64,000 nt of DNA. Origin: Siphonodentalium dalli (taxonomy: Eukaryota > Mollusca > Scaphopoda > Gadilida > Siphonodentaliidae). The first letter of the stretch is position 1; every line of letters starts with the position of its first letter. Under the pieces are notes generated by a model that saw only the letters and a list, made by a program, of their open reading frames with translations, searched no databases and was not told where the DNA came from. The stretch lies in NCBI GenBank assembly GCA_032622095.1, contig CP136063.1, positions 28,334,987-28,398,986 on the forward strand, read 5' to 3'. A program made the translations under genes and the position numbers. Shown here piece after piece: positions 48,937 through 61,216 of the stretch.

Positions 48937-49321
48937 TGTAGTAAAGTTGGGAATGGTATTTTATCTACTACAATGAATATTATGGAACAACATTATTACT
49001 CACATATATTTAATATCAGGAACATGTCAACATCATTTATAACGAATCATCATAAGTCAGTGTTAATATATCGAATTGAAGAGTTGCTATTAAGTTCAAG
49101 TTGTTCTTGTCGTGGATCGAGTCTTTCTGTCATCACCGTCGGGATTTTCCGTGATGTTTCCCGGAATGGCCGAATCATACACGTTGATTGGTTGTCACAC
49201 AGTTGTTTACTGGGGTCAAATGTGACGCACTTTGACCGCCTTCAGACGAGGTCAAACGGTGTTTATTTCATAGATCTTTTATCGCCCACGACGTAATATT
49301 ACAATACCGAAATTCACTACA
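48937..49321 (-). repeat. 3' LTR of element B (385 bp)
   Basis: Direct comparison with the 5' LTR by eye gives five substitutions and one 2-bp indel, so insertion is recent. The 107-codon frame inside (48973-49296) is incidental. Confidence 0.9.
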
Positions 49322-51361
49322 CACCACCCAGTTTTATTTTGAAAAGAATGAAAACACCTTGCTTGCCAAAATAGGTGGAGTGTACTATGACTATGACTAT
49401 ATGATTCAAAACCCTGATGTTGCAAAAATAGGGTTTTCAGGTTTTCCCGATCATAGTTTGAACCAGTGATTAGTTATTCGGTACTATAACCAGGTTACTG
49501 CTCTCTGACTATTGCTTTTTGAATTTATAATTTATTCAAGATTTAAGACAGATACTGGCTTGGGTATTTCAAGCCTTTGATTTTATACAGTTTGGTTTGG
49601 TGTTTCAAACTTTATGACACTGTATAAATTTTAACGCAGTATAAATTGATTTGGTGTTTCAAACCTTAAATATACTGGATCTTAGATAAACTACCGGCAT
49701 ATATTCAACTGGCACCTGGTTTGGAATTTTCAAAACTTTCGAGATCATGCACAATCGGTTTGGTATTTCAAACCTTAAATGTACCGGTATACTGTTATAG
49801 TGTGGTAATTTACGGTAATCTTATCTTCTAAACAGTTTTAATATTAACCGACAAAACAGGGTTAACTTATTCCAATATTTCTATTGTATTCTTATTTTAT
49901 ACTAACACGCACATGCGCAGTTTGTATTGTCATATTTCCTTATTTAGCCAACCAATCACATCGTGAATATTGGGTTAGTTCAATATTGCTCATGCTTCAT
50001 TTTTTCCCGCCATGAACTAATCTGTTCTCTATCTCAATTTGTCACCGTCCATGGCGGATGCTCCTGTTTAGCGGTCTTCAATTTATTCAATAGTGGTAAG
50101 ACGTGGCCTTGTCGGACTGACAGGTAATTATCAATTTTATAGTTATATATGCTTTCACTATTGTTGCTACCCAACAATTTTATATCTCTTATAATTTATT
50201 TATAACTCTGAAACCAGTAGATTGTATTCTGTGATAGACTTTATCAAAGTCTCTAATTTAGTGAAATATTATAATAAAACCCCATTTTTATATAATGTTT
50301 TCATGTCATTGTAAATGGCTACATTTTTGTAAAGCCTGTGCATATTTTTGATTTGATGTAAAGTTCTTTTGTGCCATTTTAGTTTGTGAACAATTTGGAA
50401 TTAGTTTGCATAATTTCAATGCCAAAATATAATTCTAATGCATGTTGTTCAATTTCTTTTACAGGGCTACAAAAAGTTAACAAGTTTACAAATCATTGAT
50501 TTATCACATCGATGTATATACAGAATATTACTTGCATCTTTAAACGGACTTGTTATTCTATTGTGAACCCAACCACCCCGAGATTCGGAACATAGAACGG
50601 TCTAGTTCAATACAACTGGCAAAGTTGACTTGGTTTTTCAAGTCATATATGGAAATAGTTTATATGGGCTTATACCGCTCTCTCGGGTTAAATTTACATA
50701 TCCAGGTAAAGTACAAATATCCATGCATGTTTGGATTGGCCCTACAAATTGGCACCTGTATATATTCCTCACATATTTTGTAAGTGTCGTCTGGACAGAC
50801 ATTTACTTTCATTTTAATCGTCCCCATAAGTGAGTATTTTGGAATAATATAGACCTTATTTAAATTCACAAATTTTTATTGGCGATTTAGTGATTGAACT
50901 TTTTGTACATGCACTCTTTAATGCTGGTTCAGTTTGTCTGAACCTATTTCATTAGAAGGATCATTGTGCAAATTATTGTGCAATCACCATGATTTTGTTG
51001 ATCCAGACTTGGTGATTCAAGTCTTTCAAATCAACTAATGTACCACTGCTGGATTGGTGACCAAGCCTTCTACGTCAGTGGCAATTTGTTTCTTCTCCAA
51101 TTTAAAGGGAACCTCCATTCATACTGAAGTGGATAACACATATGTTATCACTGTGTGGTGAGATGAGTTAACTTGAATATGGTAAATTGGTAGCCATACT
51201 AAATTCTTTCATTTCTTTGGTTTTAATATAACATGGGTCACAATGTGATGGGCTTCATCACTTGTTTAATGTGAATGGATCTGAATTTTATTCACTTTTG
51301 GTTTAATCTGAAATGACGATTCCAGTCATTGTCGACCGACTTGGTCAGTCTTTAATTGACT
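49322..51361 (-). other. non-coding 3' interior of element B
   Basis: About 2 kb without convincing frames where pol would be expected. TTTGGTATTTCAAACC-like motifs recur at about 49594, 49652, 49720 and 49765. TCCAATTTAAAG-GAAC-TCCATTCAT is duplicated at about 51098 and 51374. Confidence 0.55.
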
Positions 51362-52627
51362 CTATTTTTTCCTCCAATTTAAAGCGAACATCCATTCATC
51401 ACATTTGGATGTATCATCATGCTGATCAGCAAATTGACTAATCTTTTCATTTGAACTGTCATACAATGGCAATTTGTCAGATCTCTTGTTTGTGAAACTA
51501 TTAACAAAACTTTGAGCATCTGATTTATACACTGGTAGATATTTGTCAATTTGGGGGACGTTACTGGTACCATGACCTAATGTTTCAGTAAAGTTTGGGT
51601 TTTCCAATGACAGGCATCTACCTTCTGAATTTATAGTTTCAACATCTGACAGGTAGCCATGACTCATTTCATTTGTGCTTATTGTATTATTGTTGAATAT
51701 TTCACATATTTGCTCCAGATCATTTCTGTTATTGTCTGGTTTGGTTATGTCTGGTTCTTTCAGACTTATTTTATCACATGTCATTGCGGCAATGCTGGTT
51801 GCTTCATTTTCATGAGCACCATTTTTACCACTTTGAGTTGGATATATGATTTCGATTTCCTCAATATGTTCATTGAGGATTGTTTCTGACACATCAGTTA
51901 AAATATCAAAAGATTCACACATTTCTGAACATTCTGAATATGAACAGAGTTTGTCAGATATTGCATTATCACTGTTATTTGACTTTTGATGGGAAACACA
52001 TGACTCATTGAAGCTTTCTTAATTTACATGCTGTGGAGAATTTATGGTTAGAGTCTCTCCACTTTTTGAGTATAAATCAGTTAAGCTACCTTCATTTGTA
52101 TGTTGTGGAGAACACTTGATCAGTGGCTCTCCGCTTTTTGTGTCAATAATTGGGATTTCACCTAGGGTACCTTTAGAGTTATTATTTACTACCCAATCAA
52201 TTGGAAATTGTCGGGGTTTATTTCCTAGCATTTGGGGTTTTGTTTCATCATCCAATTCTGTCCGAGTATTTTCAGACTTTTGCATCATGTGTTCCATTTC
52301 ATACATAATAGCTGTTGATGTCATGATTGGATTTTTCATGGAACATGTCTTAAATATTTTGAGAGCATATTCAGACAAACATTGTTGAAGAGTGGCAATT
52401 CTCTCAATTTCACTTAGGTTTTGCTGATTGGCAAACTGACAGAATCTTATTTGATATGTTAGCCAATGTTCTTTGTCATTATAATATAATGTTTGTGGTA
52501 TAGGGTCACATGGTTGTTTACATTTTATACTGCTTGATTTGTAAACATATGGATTACCTACATGGATCACATGTTTCTGTGATTTTGAAGTCAATAGGTG
52601 CTTTTTGAATGGAATGATGGTTAGCAC
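51362..52627 (-). CDS. Gag-like protein, capsid part and acidic tail (one internal stop)
   Basis: About residues 40-110 of the upstream piece (52019-52627) show a retrotransposon Gag pattern: YYNDKEHWLTYQIRFCQFA, then LSEIERIATLQQCLSEYALKIF. A TAA at 52019-52021 interrupts; the same frame then continues without a stop into 51362-51922, an acidic Ser/Asn-rich tail ending in ALNWRKK. SGE-L-SPQH motifs are repeated just before the stop. No zinc knuckle is visible. Gag builds the particle that packages the element RNA in the cytoplasm. The upstream half lies in another frame (52554-53681). Confidence 0.65.
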
Positions 52628-53681
52628 TATATGTCATAGATATGTCATTCACCTTCATTTCCGATGATGTCTGCTGATTTGGAATAAATGATTGATAATT
52701 ATTTATGCTTTCAGCGGGTGTATCTGATAGAGATGAGATTTGTATAACTGATACAGGCTGAATGATATTTTGAACTTTATTATCCAAAGTTTTATTCACA
52801 GCTGAATAATTAGGTTGAGACCAGGTAGGCGAAATCACCATTTGTGGCTCTTTTGGTAAAGCATTTGTTTGTGGAATGTTATTTTCAGTGTTAAGTTCCT
52901 GGTGACTGCTCTGAAGAACAGAAGTGTCACAGAATGCGAACACATTTTGATTATGAATTTCAGTAGATGACTTAGGCATCAACGAATTGTAATATGTGAC
53001 ATTAAGAATCTTATTACTTGACGCACTACATTGTGAGTATGTTTGTAATTTAAAAGTATGGTTATTGAAACTATGCACCTGTGTGGGATTTGCACCAATA
53101 GTTTCACATTGAACACATTGCTGAGCATAGAGATGTTTAGTTTGGTTATTCAAACTTTTTGATTCCAATTGCTGAGTATAGAGATGTTTATATATACATG
53201 TACATGTAGTTTGGTTGTTCAAACTTTTTGATTCCAGTTGGTGAGCATAGGGATGTTTAGTTTGGTTATTCAAACTTTTTGATTCCATTTGCTGAGCATA
53301 GAGATTAGTTTGGTTATTCAAACTTTTTGATTCCAATTGCTGAGCATAGGGATGTTTAGTTTGGTTATTCAAACTTTTTGATTCCATTTGCTGAGCATAG
53401 AGATTAGTTTGGTTATTCAAACTTTTTGATTCCAATTGCTGAGCATAGGGAGGTTTAGTTTGGTTATTCAAACTATTTGATTCCATTTGCTGAGCATAGG
53501 GATGTTTAGTTTGGTTATTCAAACTTTTTGATTCCATTTGCTGAGCATAGAGATTAGTTTGGTTATTCAAACTTTTTGATTCCAAATACTGATGTATTTG
53601 GTACTGTTTGGGTAAATTAATATTTGATAGACCATAAATAACATAACAGTTGCTGTTGCAACTCACTGGTAATATAGACAT
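52554..53681 (-). CDS. Gag-like protein, N-terminal part with 17-residue repeats
   Basis: The Met at 53681 opens a 375-residue frame. Residues about 32-205 are some ten copies of ESKSLNNQTxxYAQQ, a Gln/Asn-rich low-complexity array. The rest is Ser/Asn/Gln-rich without a known fold. The frame ends 74 bases into the start of the Gag-core frame, so a single shift near 52560-52620 separates them; a frameshift mutation or ribosomal shift is possible. The polar repeats suggest a disordered N-terminal extension. Confidence 0.55.
   Translation of the reverse strand: MSILPVSCNSNCYVIYGLSNINLPKQYQIHQYLESKSLNNQTNLYAQQMESKSLNNQTKHPYAQQMESNSLNNQTKPPYAQQLESKSLNNQTNLYAQQMESKSLNNQTKHPYAQQLESKSLNNQTNLYAQQMESKSLNNQTKHPYAHQLESKSLNNQTTCTCIYKHLYTQQLESKSLNNQTKHLYAQQCVQCETIGANPTQVHSFNNHTFKLQTYSQCSASSNKILNVTYYNSLMPKSSTEIHNQNVFAFCDTSVLQSSHQELNTENNIPQTNALPKEPQMVISPTWSQPNYSAVNKTLDNKVQNIIQPVSVIQISSLSDTPAESINNYQSFIPNQQTSSEMKVNDISMTYSANHHSIQKAPIDFKITETCDPCR
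53110..53590 (-). repeat. ~51-bp in-frame tandem repeat in the Gag-like gene
   Basis: About nine to ten units of TTTGGTTATTCAAACTTTTT-GATTCCA (plus-strand sense), with small length differences in multiples of three that retain the frame. Confidence 0.9.
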
Positions 53682-54754
53682 TGTAGACTATGTATTGTTT
53701 GCATGTGTTTGGACATGTGGTAAGGTGAATCTGCATTCACATTTTATTTACAGTCCTTATAGTTCATGCAGAACATTAGTCTGATTTAATTTGTCTTTTA
53801 ATATCTTCCACACCTACTCCCTCTTTAATATGGCAAAAATTGTGGAATAGCTGTACTCAAAATGTTACAGAATATAAGAATATGTTAATATTGATATATA
53901 AATACATGTAACAAATGCCCTGAAGTAGTATTTTACTTCTTATGAGCTTGGTGTTACTTTTAAATAGGTTTTGTTGACATTCATTAGAGCAATAAAATAA
54001 TTGCAAAATTGAAGTTGAAACATTTGAACATTTTGGTATGCAATAAGGACAAACATGGCAAAATTGGATGTCAAAATCTGGATTGGCATACAAAATGGAT
54101 AATAGGCATTGTATATAAATATATGACAAAAAATGGCAATATCAGAGCAAAAATTATCAAAAATTTCAACTATCTTAAAAAATAGTAAAAATGGACATTT
54201 AATCAGGCAAAAATAATTTATGCAAGGTCAACAGAATCAATTACTTCAAAATTGGACAAAATATAGGATAATTATTAAACAATTGACAGCAAAATAGGAC
54301 AGAATATATCAAAATTTTGGCAAAAATTGACAAAAATGCAGCAAATTATCAAAAATGGACATTAATCTAAAAAATTGGTAATTAATTATATAGCAAGTTA
54401 TTTAGGTGAATCAATAATAGCAATATTATTATAATGGGCAATATCAATGCAAAATTGGACAAAAATATGGATATTATAAAAAATATGCAAATAATCTATC
54501 AAAAATGGAATTTAATGCAAAATATGGCAATATCAGTAAATCAATACATTTAATAGCAAAAATTGGCACAAATGGACAAAAATTTATTTTGGACAAAAAT
54601 TATCACAATAATTATCACAAAAATTACATTTATATGGTTGTCACTACTTTTAATCAACACTGCAGCCAACAATTCCGCTTGACGCTGTTTTTAGCGTCTT
54701 ACGAAGTTGCATCGCGTGCCACGTGAGTTGACCAAAATGGCTACCCCGCCGTTC
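53682..54754 (-). other. leader region of element B
   Basis: AT-rich with many degenerate CAAAAATTGGACAAAAAT motifs (about 54120-54600). No coding frame supported. Confidence 0.55.
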
Positions 54755-54774
54755 GTTTTGAAGCGAATACGCCA
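54755..54774 (-). other. candidate primer-binding site of element B
   Basis: On the minus strand, two bases after the LTR end comes TGGCGTATTCGC. TGG complements the tRNA 3' CCA. The matching tRNA is not identified. Confidence 0.55.
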
Positions 54775-54776
54775 TT

Positions 54777-55159
54777 TGTAGTAAAGTTGGGAATGGTATT
54801 TTATCTACTACAATGAATATTATGGAACAACATTATTACTCACATATATTTAATATCAGGAACATGTCAACATCATTTATAACGAATCATCATAAGTCAG
54901 TGTTAATATATCGAATTGAAGAGTTGCTATTAAGTTCAAGTTGTTCTTGTCGTGGATCGAGTCTTTCTGTAATCACCGTCGGGATTCTCCGTGATGTTTC
55001 CCGGAATGGCCGAATCATACGTTGATTGGTTGTCACACAGTTGTTTACTGGGGTCAAATGTGACGCACTTTGACCGCCTTCAGACGAGGTCAAACGATGT
55101 TTATTTTATAGATCTTTTATCGCACACGACGTAATATTACAATACCGAAATTCACTACA
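54777..55159 (-). repeat. 5' LTR of element B (383 bp)
   Basis: TGTAGT...ACTACA; see the paired LTR at 48937. Confidence 0.9.
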
Positions 55160-55397
55160 TGTGCCAGTTAAGGTAAAGGTATATATACATGTGTATAAAT
55201 ATAGAATGTCTGGGAGTTTGGACAAGGAAACACAAATAAATAGTGAATTAAATGAATGGTAATATAAAATGCTACTTGAACACAGAGATATCGAGAATGA
55301 TTACTGGGTAGGGGTCTTAAATTCGTATTTATTATTTTATACCCACGACACTATTTCAAATATGTTATTTAAAGAGATAATCCATCTTTAAAGAGAT
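55160..55397. repeat. duplicated segment S (distal part)
   Basis: GTGCCAGTTAAGG through GATATCGAGAATGA and a MITE right end; this is the continuation of the segment at 48.75-48.93 kb split by element B. Confidence 0.75.
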
Positions 55398-55610
55398 AAT
55401 CCAAATCTAAATGTGTATTATCTCTTTGTAAACGTATTATATAGTTATCGGGGTATAACATATTAGAATTGTGGAATAAAACATTATAACCAATCAATCT
55501 GGGGCATTTGACGTGTGGTGCGTATCCATAGGAGCAGCATAATGCTCTCTATAAGGTATCACCCGAATGGTCTGTTCTAAAATAGACAAATAAATAGACC
55601 CAATAAAATA
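55398..55610 (+). mobile_element. older TTAA-MITE, cut by the Helitron
   Basis: The copy stops at CAATAAAATA (55610) and resumes with TTTGAAATAAAATC at 58421, ending in AATATTAA. Confidence 0.85.
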
Positions 55611-58420
55611 TCTATATCTATATTTGCTAATGTCTGTCTGTCTGTCTGTGTTCAATAGAAATTCACAGGGGACCATATAGATGATGCCAAAGGGGTCTAC
55701 TAGGAGTAGCTTTTTACGAGAAAGATAATGGTCGGGGTTAGAATTTTCTAAAGTGACGCTGTTGTTGTCAGGGGCAGAAAAGGGGGAGGGCAGAACAAAA
55801 ATTTGTCGCCGATTGCCACCAAATTTATATATAATCATCCCCATAATATGAGGAATCTAATGGCGTGGTTTAAATATGGCAAAAGTCGCGCCGTTCGCGT
55901 CAGGGGTGCCCGAAAGGGGGGAGCAGATTTTTTTTCTGTCGCCGATTGCCACGAAACTTACATATAATCATCCCCATGATATGAAGAATCCAACGGTGTG
56001 GTTTATATATGTCAAAAGTGGCGTCGTTTGAGTCAGGGATGAACGGAAGGGGAGAGGGGCACCAAAATTGATAAAACTAATTTTAGTGCCGATTTCCACC
56101 AAATTTATATATATCCTTCTTCATGATACAAGGAATCTAATTGTGCGATTTAACAACGCCAAATTGTTGTTTTTGGATGAGAGATTGGGAGGGGTGGGCA
56201 CTAAATTTGATAATAAGTCGCTGATTGCCACCACACTTATACAAAATCATCCCCATGGTATCTAATGCTGTGGCTTTTATCTGTCAAATGTGGCCTCATT
56301 CGAGTCAGGGTTGCATTGAAAGGGACAGGGGCACCAAAATTGATGCACAATTTGTTTAGCGCCAATTTCCACCAAATTGATACACGTTCTTTTCCATGAT
56401 ACGAGGAATCTAATCGTGATTTAAAGACGCCATAGTGGTGGTGTTTGGGTGAGAGATGGAGAGGGGAGGGATTGGCACCAAATTTGAAGAAAAAAATTGT
56501 TTAGTCGCCGATTATCACCAAACTTATAAACAATCATCTCCATGATATCAGGAGTGTAATCGTGTGGTTTAAGGATGTCACAAGTGGGGCCATTCGAGTC
56601 AGTAGTATATAGAGATGAGAAGGACACAAAAATTATATCTATATGTTTAGTGCCGATTTCCACCAGATTGATACATATTCTTCTCCGTGATACGAGGAAT
56701 CTTATCCTGTGGTTTAGATACACCAAATGGGTGCCTTATGGGTGAGAGATATGGGGACCTTAAATTTGATACAAATTTGTATACGCGCCAATTTTCACCA
56801 ATTTCATATATATGCATCTCTAAAGAGTCTTAGTATGTGCAGCTTGAGTCCGAAATAGAGACGGGAGGGTCACCAAAACTGATACAAAATATTTTTAGTA
56901 CCAATTACCATCAAATTCAGACACGTTCTTCTCAAATGATACAAGAAATAAAATTGTGCTGTCTGTCTGTCTTTTTGTCTGTCTGTGTGCGTTCTATATA
57001 TAACTTCACGCGGTACAATCGAGATGGCATCAAGGCGTTCTAAGAGGGGTAACTTTTTACAAGGAAGATAAAGGTGCGGGTTAAAATTTTCTAAAATGAC
57101 GCTGTTGGTGGGAGGGGAAATTAAAAAAATATGGTGAAATAGTTTTGTCGCTGATTTCCACCAAACGAATACATAATCACCTTCGCAATATGGCGTTGTT
57201 CGAGTCAGCATTGCATCAACAATTGATTTAATAAACCAAATTCCACCAAATTCATACATGTTTTTATCTAATGATATACCATGAATTAAATCACATTTGG
57301 TGTCGTTTGCGTCACGGATGGCGAGCGGATATGCACTATCATTGATAAGATTGCTATTCGCCGATATCCACATGTAAGTTATATACAGTCACCAGGCTAT
57401 CTCCATATCATTTTAAGTAGTTGGGCGTTCACATTTCACGATCCCGACATATGGTGACCCACATAAGTCACTTGAACAATTATATCTTCTTAACAGTCAT
57501 ATTTATATGGGAATGGCAATCAAGGCATTCACACAATGAGCTAGCAAAAAGACATAAATAGAAGAAGCATTAAACGTATATTTATCATTCTATTGAAGAG
57601 ATACATATATTCGTGCAAACTGAGAGACCTCGAACCGTCAGAGGATTGCATGTATATAATAACAAAATTTAGTCTGTTCCATTCAATACAGTTTCCACAA
57701 AAAGTTACAATTTGTCATGAGATATGGTAGGCCTGTTCAAAAATAGTGGTCACAGTGTGCAGTCAAATATAGTTTCTTCTGATATACAAGAAAATGCAGT
57801 CAGTAGCACAAGACTTTTCAGGATCCTACCAATACTGACATCTGACAAGGGTTTTTAGAACAGACTCATCGACTGACATAAACAACTCAAAATCTCGCTC
57901 TGTGCCTGGCACATGTAGCTGATATATTGTGCGCAGCAACATTTCGTTTAAACTAAGAATATTTAGCCAATATATAGCACCATGAACAGAGGAGCTCCTG
58001 GAAATTTCTTTGAAACATTTGTACCTTCATGGAGATATGATAGCCAGGTGTCCTCGAGATCTTAGTCCAACCCACTAGATTGATTGATACATATCAATAT
58101 GTAAAACCCAATTATCATATTTTATCGAACTAATGTGTTTATGATGTTCATGTATCATATTATAACGTCTAATGTATACGCAGTTGTAAATAAATAAATA
58201 CTTCATTATTGGTGGAACGGATTAATCGCGATAAACAGAATGACAATTGACAAGGTGAGCCACTACTTATATTCCATGACTGTAATAATCATGTTTTGTG
58301 ATGATATTTAAATATACAATTTATGAGAAAACATATAACACTCTAAGCAAGAGCATTCTCTATTCCCAACAAATATCCACAGCATACATTAACCTGGGCA
58401 ACGCCGGGCAACCCTGCTAG
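55611..58420 (+). mobile_element. Helitron-like non-autonomous element, copy 2
   Basis: TCTATATCTATATTTGC to CTGCTAG, with the same subterminal hairpin (ACCTGG-GCAACG-CCGGGC). Flanks A and T are the two halves of a MITE sequence seen unbroken near 39445, which proves both ends and lack of target duplication. Interior repeats match copy 1. Small frames inside (for example 56870-57373) are not conserved as proteins. Confidence 0.92.
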
Positions 58421-58442
58421 TTTGAAATAAAATCAATATTAA

Positions 58443-58950
58443 AGATGGATTATCTCTTTGTAAACATGTTTTATTTAGTTACCGGGGTATAACATATTAT
58501 ACCTGAATCGAAGACTACTGTCCATAAATGCTTCTATCGATTAATATTCGTTTTATTTCTAATATTTTCTAGCCTACAAAGGTTTAGTTGTTTAGCTAAC
58601 GAACAATAGTGCTGACTGTTAACAGGGACCAGAAAATTTTATTGTACAATTTTGTCACAAATAAACGTTAATTATACTCATTTTCGTTTATATCTGTGGA
58701 ACACAATACTAACAATCAATCTGTGACATTTGACTTTCGATGCGTAACCATAGGAACAGTCCAGTGCTCTATATCGCAATATGGGATCATCCGAATGGTC
58801 CTGTTCCAAACAAAAATAGACGCATAAACTGTCCCGATTTAAATCAATATTAATTGGTAGAAACTTTTCCGGACAGGGGTCTTCAGTTCATCTACAATCT
58901 TATATCCACGCAACTATTTATAAAAATTTATTTAAAAAGATAATCCATAT
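58443..58950 (+). mobile_element. TTAA-MITE, older subfamily
   Basis: AGATGGATTATCTCTTTG at the left, AGATAATCCATATTTAA at the right; several small indels. Confidence 0.85.
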
Positions 58951-58951
58951 T

Positions 58952-59711
58952 TAATTGATAGAAACCTTTCCTGACAATGGTTTCAGTTCATATTTATTAT
59001 CATATTGGTGGATATATTTCGAATTGCGAATGAATAAAAAACACTCCTTGCCTTGTTCAGCAGAGTATCAACTTAAACGAGTTTTCCAACTTCGACAACG
59101 TTATCTCACCTCAAAGTTGGAAGACTCGTTTTAAAATGGATATTCTGCTGATTTAACAAGGTAATGAGTGTTTCTATCATATTTGAAAGTCAAAATCTAC
59201 GCGATAATGCCGTTTACCCGACCACAATCGGCGTGATGTGTAAGACATTCAACAGTACCACGGTTGGGGCGTCAATTTATAATTGTCTATCCTTCTATTT
59301 ATTCTTTAGTATATTTAAAAAATATTTTTCTACAAGTTCCGGTGTATAAATCATGTTGCGAAAGAGATAATCCCTCTTTTAAAAAGTCACTTCACATAGT
59401 ATATTTCTACCATGGGACATTCACGATAATTATAATGCACGACAATTCTTTCCTAAGAGATATATTTGTCGTCAAGCCAATGACCACCAATAAATCGCTT
59501 GTTTTTAAAACTATTCCTAAGAATTTTATGACTTTAGGTGAATAATATGTTACATGTACCCCAAATGATAGACATTTTCTGATTTAAAATGCGAAATCAT
59601 CATTGGAAACGTTTCATAGAAACCTATTTTTTATTGTTGATGATGCTACTGAACATGTTGCAAAAGAAGAACAAGTATATATCTTTGTGAAGTACTTTTC
59701 GGAACACATGT

Positions 59712-59751
<40 letters not shown>

Positions 59752-59804
59752 GTCCAAACGACTAAACGGGTTCCAAACAACGACTGGTGAACAAACCTGG
59801 TTTC
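58952..59804 (-). repeat. duplicated segment F (copy) with expanded C-tract
   Basis: Hairpin at about 59046-59162 and the same flank as copy 1, joining the gene fragment. The last 40 coding bases of the gene (CCTGTTTCACGTCGATATCC in copy 1) are missing here. Confidence 0.8.
59713..59759. repeat. C47 homopolymer
   Basis: Copies 1 and 3 have C5 at this place (TACCCCCGAGTCC). Exact length may be affected by sequencing. Confidence 0.85.
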
Positions 59805-60593
59805 CTAACAACTGTTTATACCTGGATCATTACAACGCGTGTTGCGAACTTTAGTTAGAATTGTATCAGATTTCCCTTTGTATTTTAACATGCAACAAGT
59901 GTCATGTGTATCATTACCGACTTCAATTCGGTTAACTGTCGCATCAATATTTTGGTTTGTCTGCGGTTTATACTGTACACCAGATTCCTCACTTTCATGC
60001 TCAATTTTATCTTCGTTCCACAATAGATCGAACCCGAATTGAGTGTACCACCACTAGAAATGTTTTGTGTATCGGCACACGTGATTCGCACCCATTAAGG
60101 TGTTCTTCGTGTGCATCGTCGGTGACGTCATGAATGTCAGCTAATAAACCACCATCGAGAGACACAGTTTCCAGCTTCATATCAACATCATCACACTGAC
60201 CTGTGTCTGTGGTAAATACTACATCAGAGTCACGTGGTATAACTGTGTCGTTGTTTGTTGTGAATTCTTCAGCAGCAACCTGTGGTATAAGCATTGCCGT
60301 CTGTTTAGTTTCGAATATTCCTGTCTCGGGCTGAGAAACATCAAGTGAAGGCACCTTGGCTTTAGGGGAGAACAGCAAGTTCAATATTTTATGAGTTGAA
60401 CTAAGACGTGATGTCAGGTTTAAATGTGCTGTGCCCACACCACGTTCAGGTCCAAAGAAAATCTCAAGGTATTTCCACGCGGGTTGGAATGTATTCTGAA
60501 AGTCATTGATAAACTTTCTTATACACTCCTCGTATAGCGAGCGACTGGAAACATGCGTATGTGATGCTTAAGATGTAGACCCCACTCACTGAT

Positions 60594-61064
60594 GCCGATG
60601 GGGTCATTGTCACAAGGCTCCGATCACATTCGTAGCCAGCTTTTTAAATCGATCACAAATGTAGCCAGCTTTTCTATGGCGATCACATTTGTAGCCAGCT
60701 TTTCATATTCATTCAAGCCTCAACGAACAAGATTAGGTTAATCTCATTTTTCTGAGTTGATAGACGAAAAACAACTTGAACTTTAATTAGCCGGTTCATC
60801 TAATAACTCGAGGTTTCCGATCAATGTCATTAAAATGCTAGAATTATTTTCCAATATAAGTAGATAAACGAAGTCATTTCTGGAGCATGACGTCGGCATT
60901 TTAGTCACGAACGCGATGACGTCATGTTTCGCGCCATATAAAGCATGGAATTAGAAAAGCTGGCTACGAATGTGATCACCGGCGAAAAGCTGGCTACATT
61001 TGTGATCGATTTAAAAAGCTGGCTACGAATGTGACCGGAGCCTTGTGACAATGACCCCATCGGC
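60594..61064. mobile_element. MuDR/Mutator-like MITE with 9-bp target duplication
   Basis: Termini GCCGATGGGGTCATTGTCAC are perfect inverted repeats and continue for about 100 bp with three ~30-bp subrepeats (GATCACATTYGTAGCCAGC). CTCACTGAT is duplicated (60585-60593, 61065-61073) and single in the main gene copy at 8669-8677. Confidence 0.9.
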
Positions 61065-61197
61065 CTCACTGATATTGACTGATCCGTGTCCACAGATTCC
61101 ACAGAAGATTAGCCAAGAGCCAGTCTCCACGTTAATACCGAACATCGGGCGAATCAGATCGGTCAAACGGCAGACATCGAGAAGGGGACGCATGCGC

Positions 61198-61216
61198 GGG
61201 GGGGGGGGGGGGGGGG
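61198..61216. repeat. G19 homopolymer
   Basis: The main copy has G5 at the equivalent place (about 8803-8807), exactly where its frame is lost. Confidence 0.85.

Larger units (their letters stand above)
48937..55159 (-). mobile_element. complete LTR retroelement with Gag-like product only (element B)
   Basis: Two direct repeats (48937-49321 and 54777-55159) begin TGTAGT and end ACTACA. They bracket about 5.5 kb whose only recognisable coding sequence is Gag-like and on the minus strand. A primer-binding site (54755-54774) and a purine-rich GGGTGGTG beside the other LTR agree with minus orientation. The host flanks ACCAGG and TGTGCCAG are the two sides of one site seen whole near 5985, although 8 bases are missing and no target duplication is evident. 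No reverse transcriptase, protease or integrase was found, so it is a non-autonomous element. Confidence 0.85.

Noticed and set aside
59603-59854. Polyproline protein
   Set aside because: Created by the C47 homopolymer.
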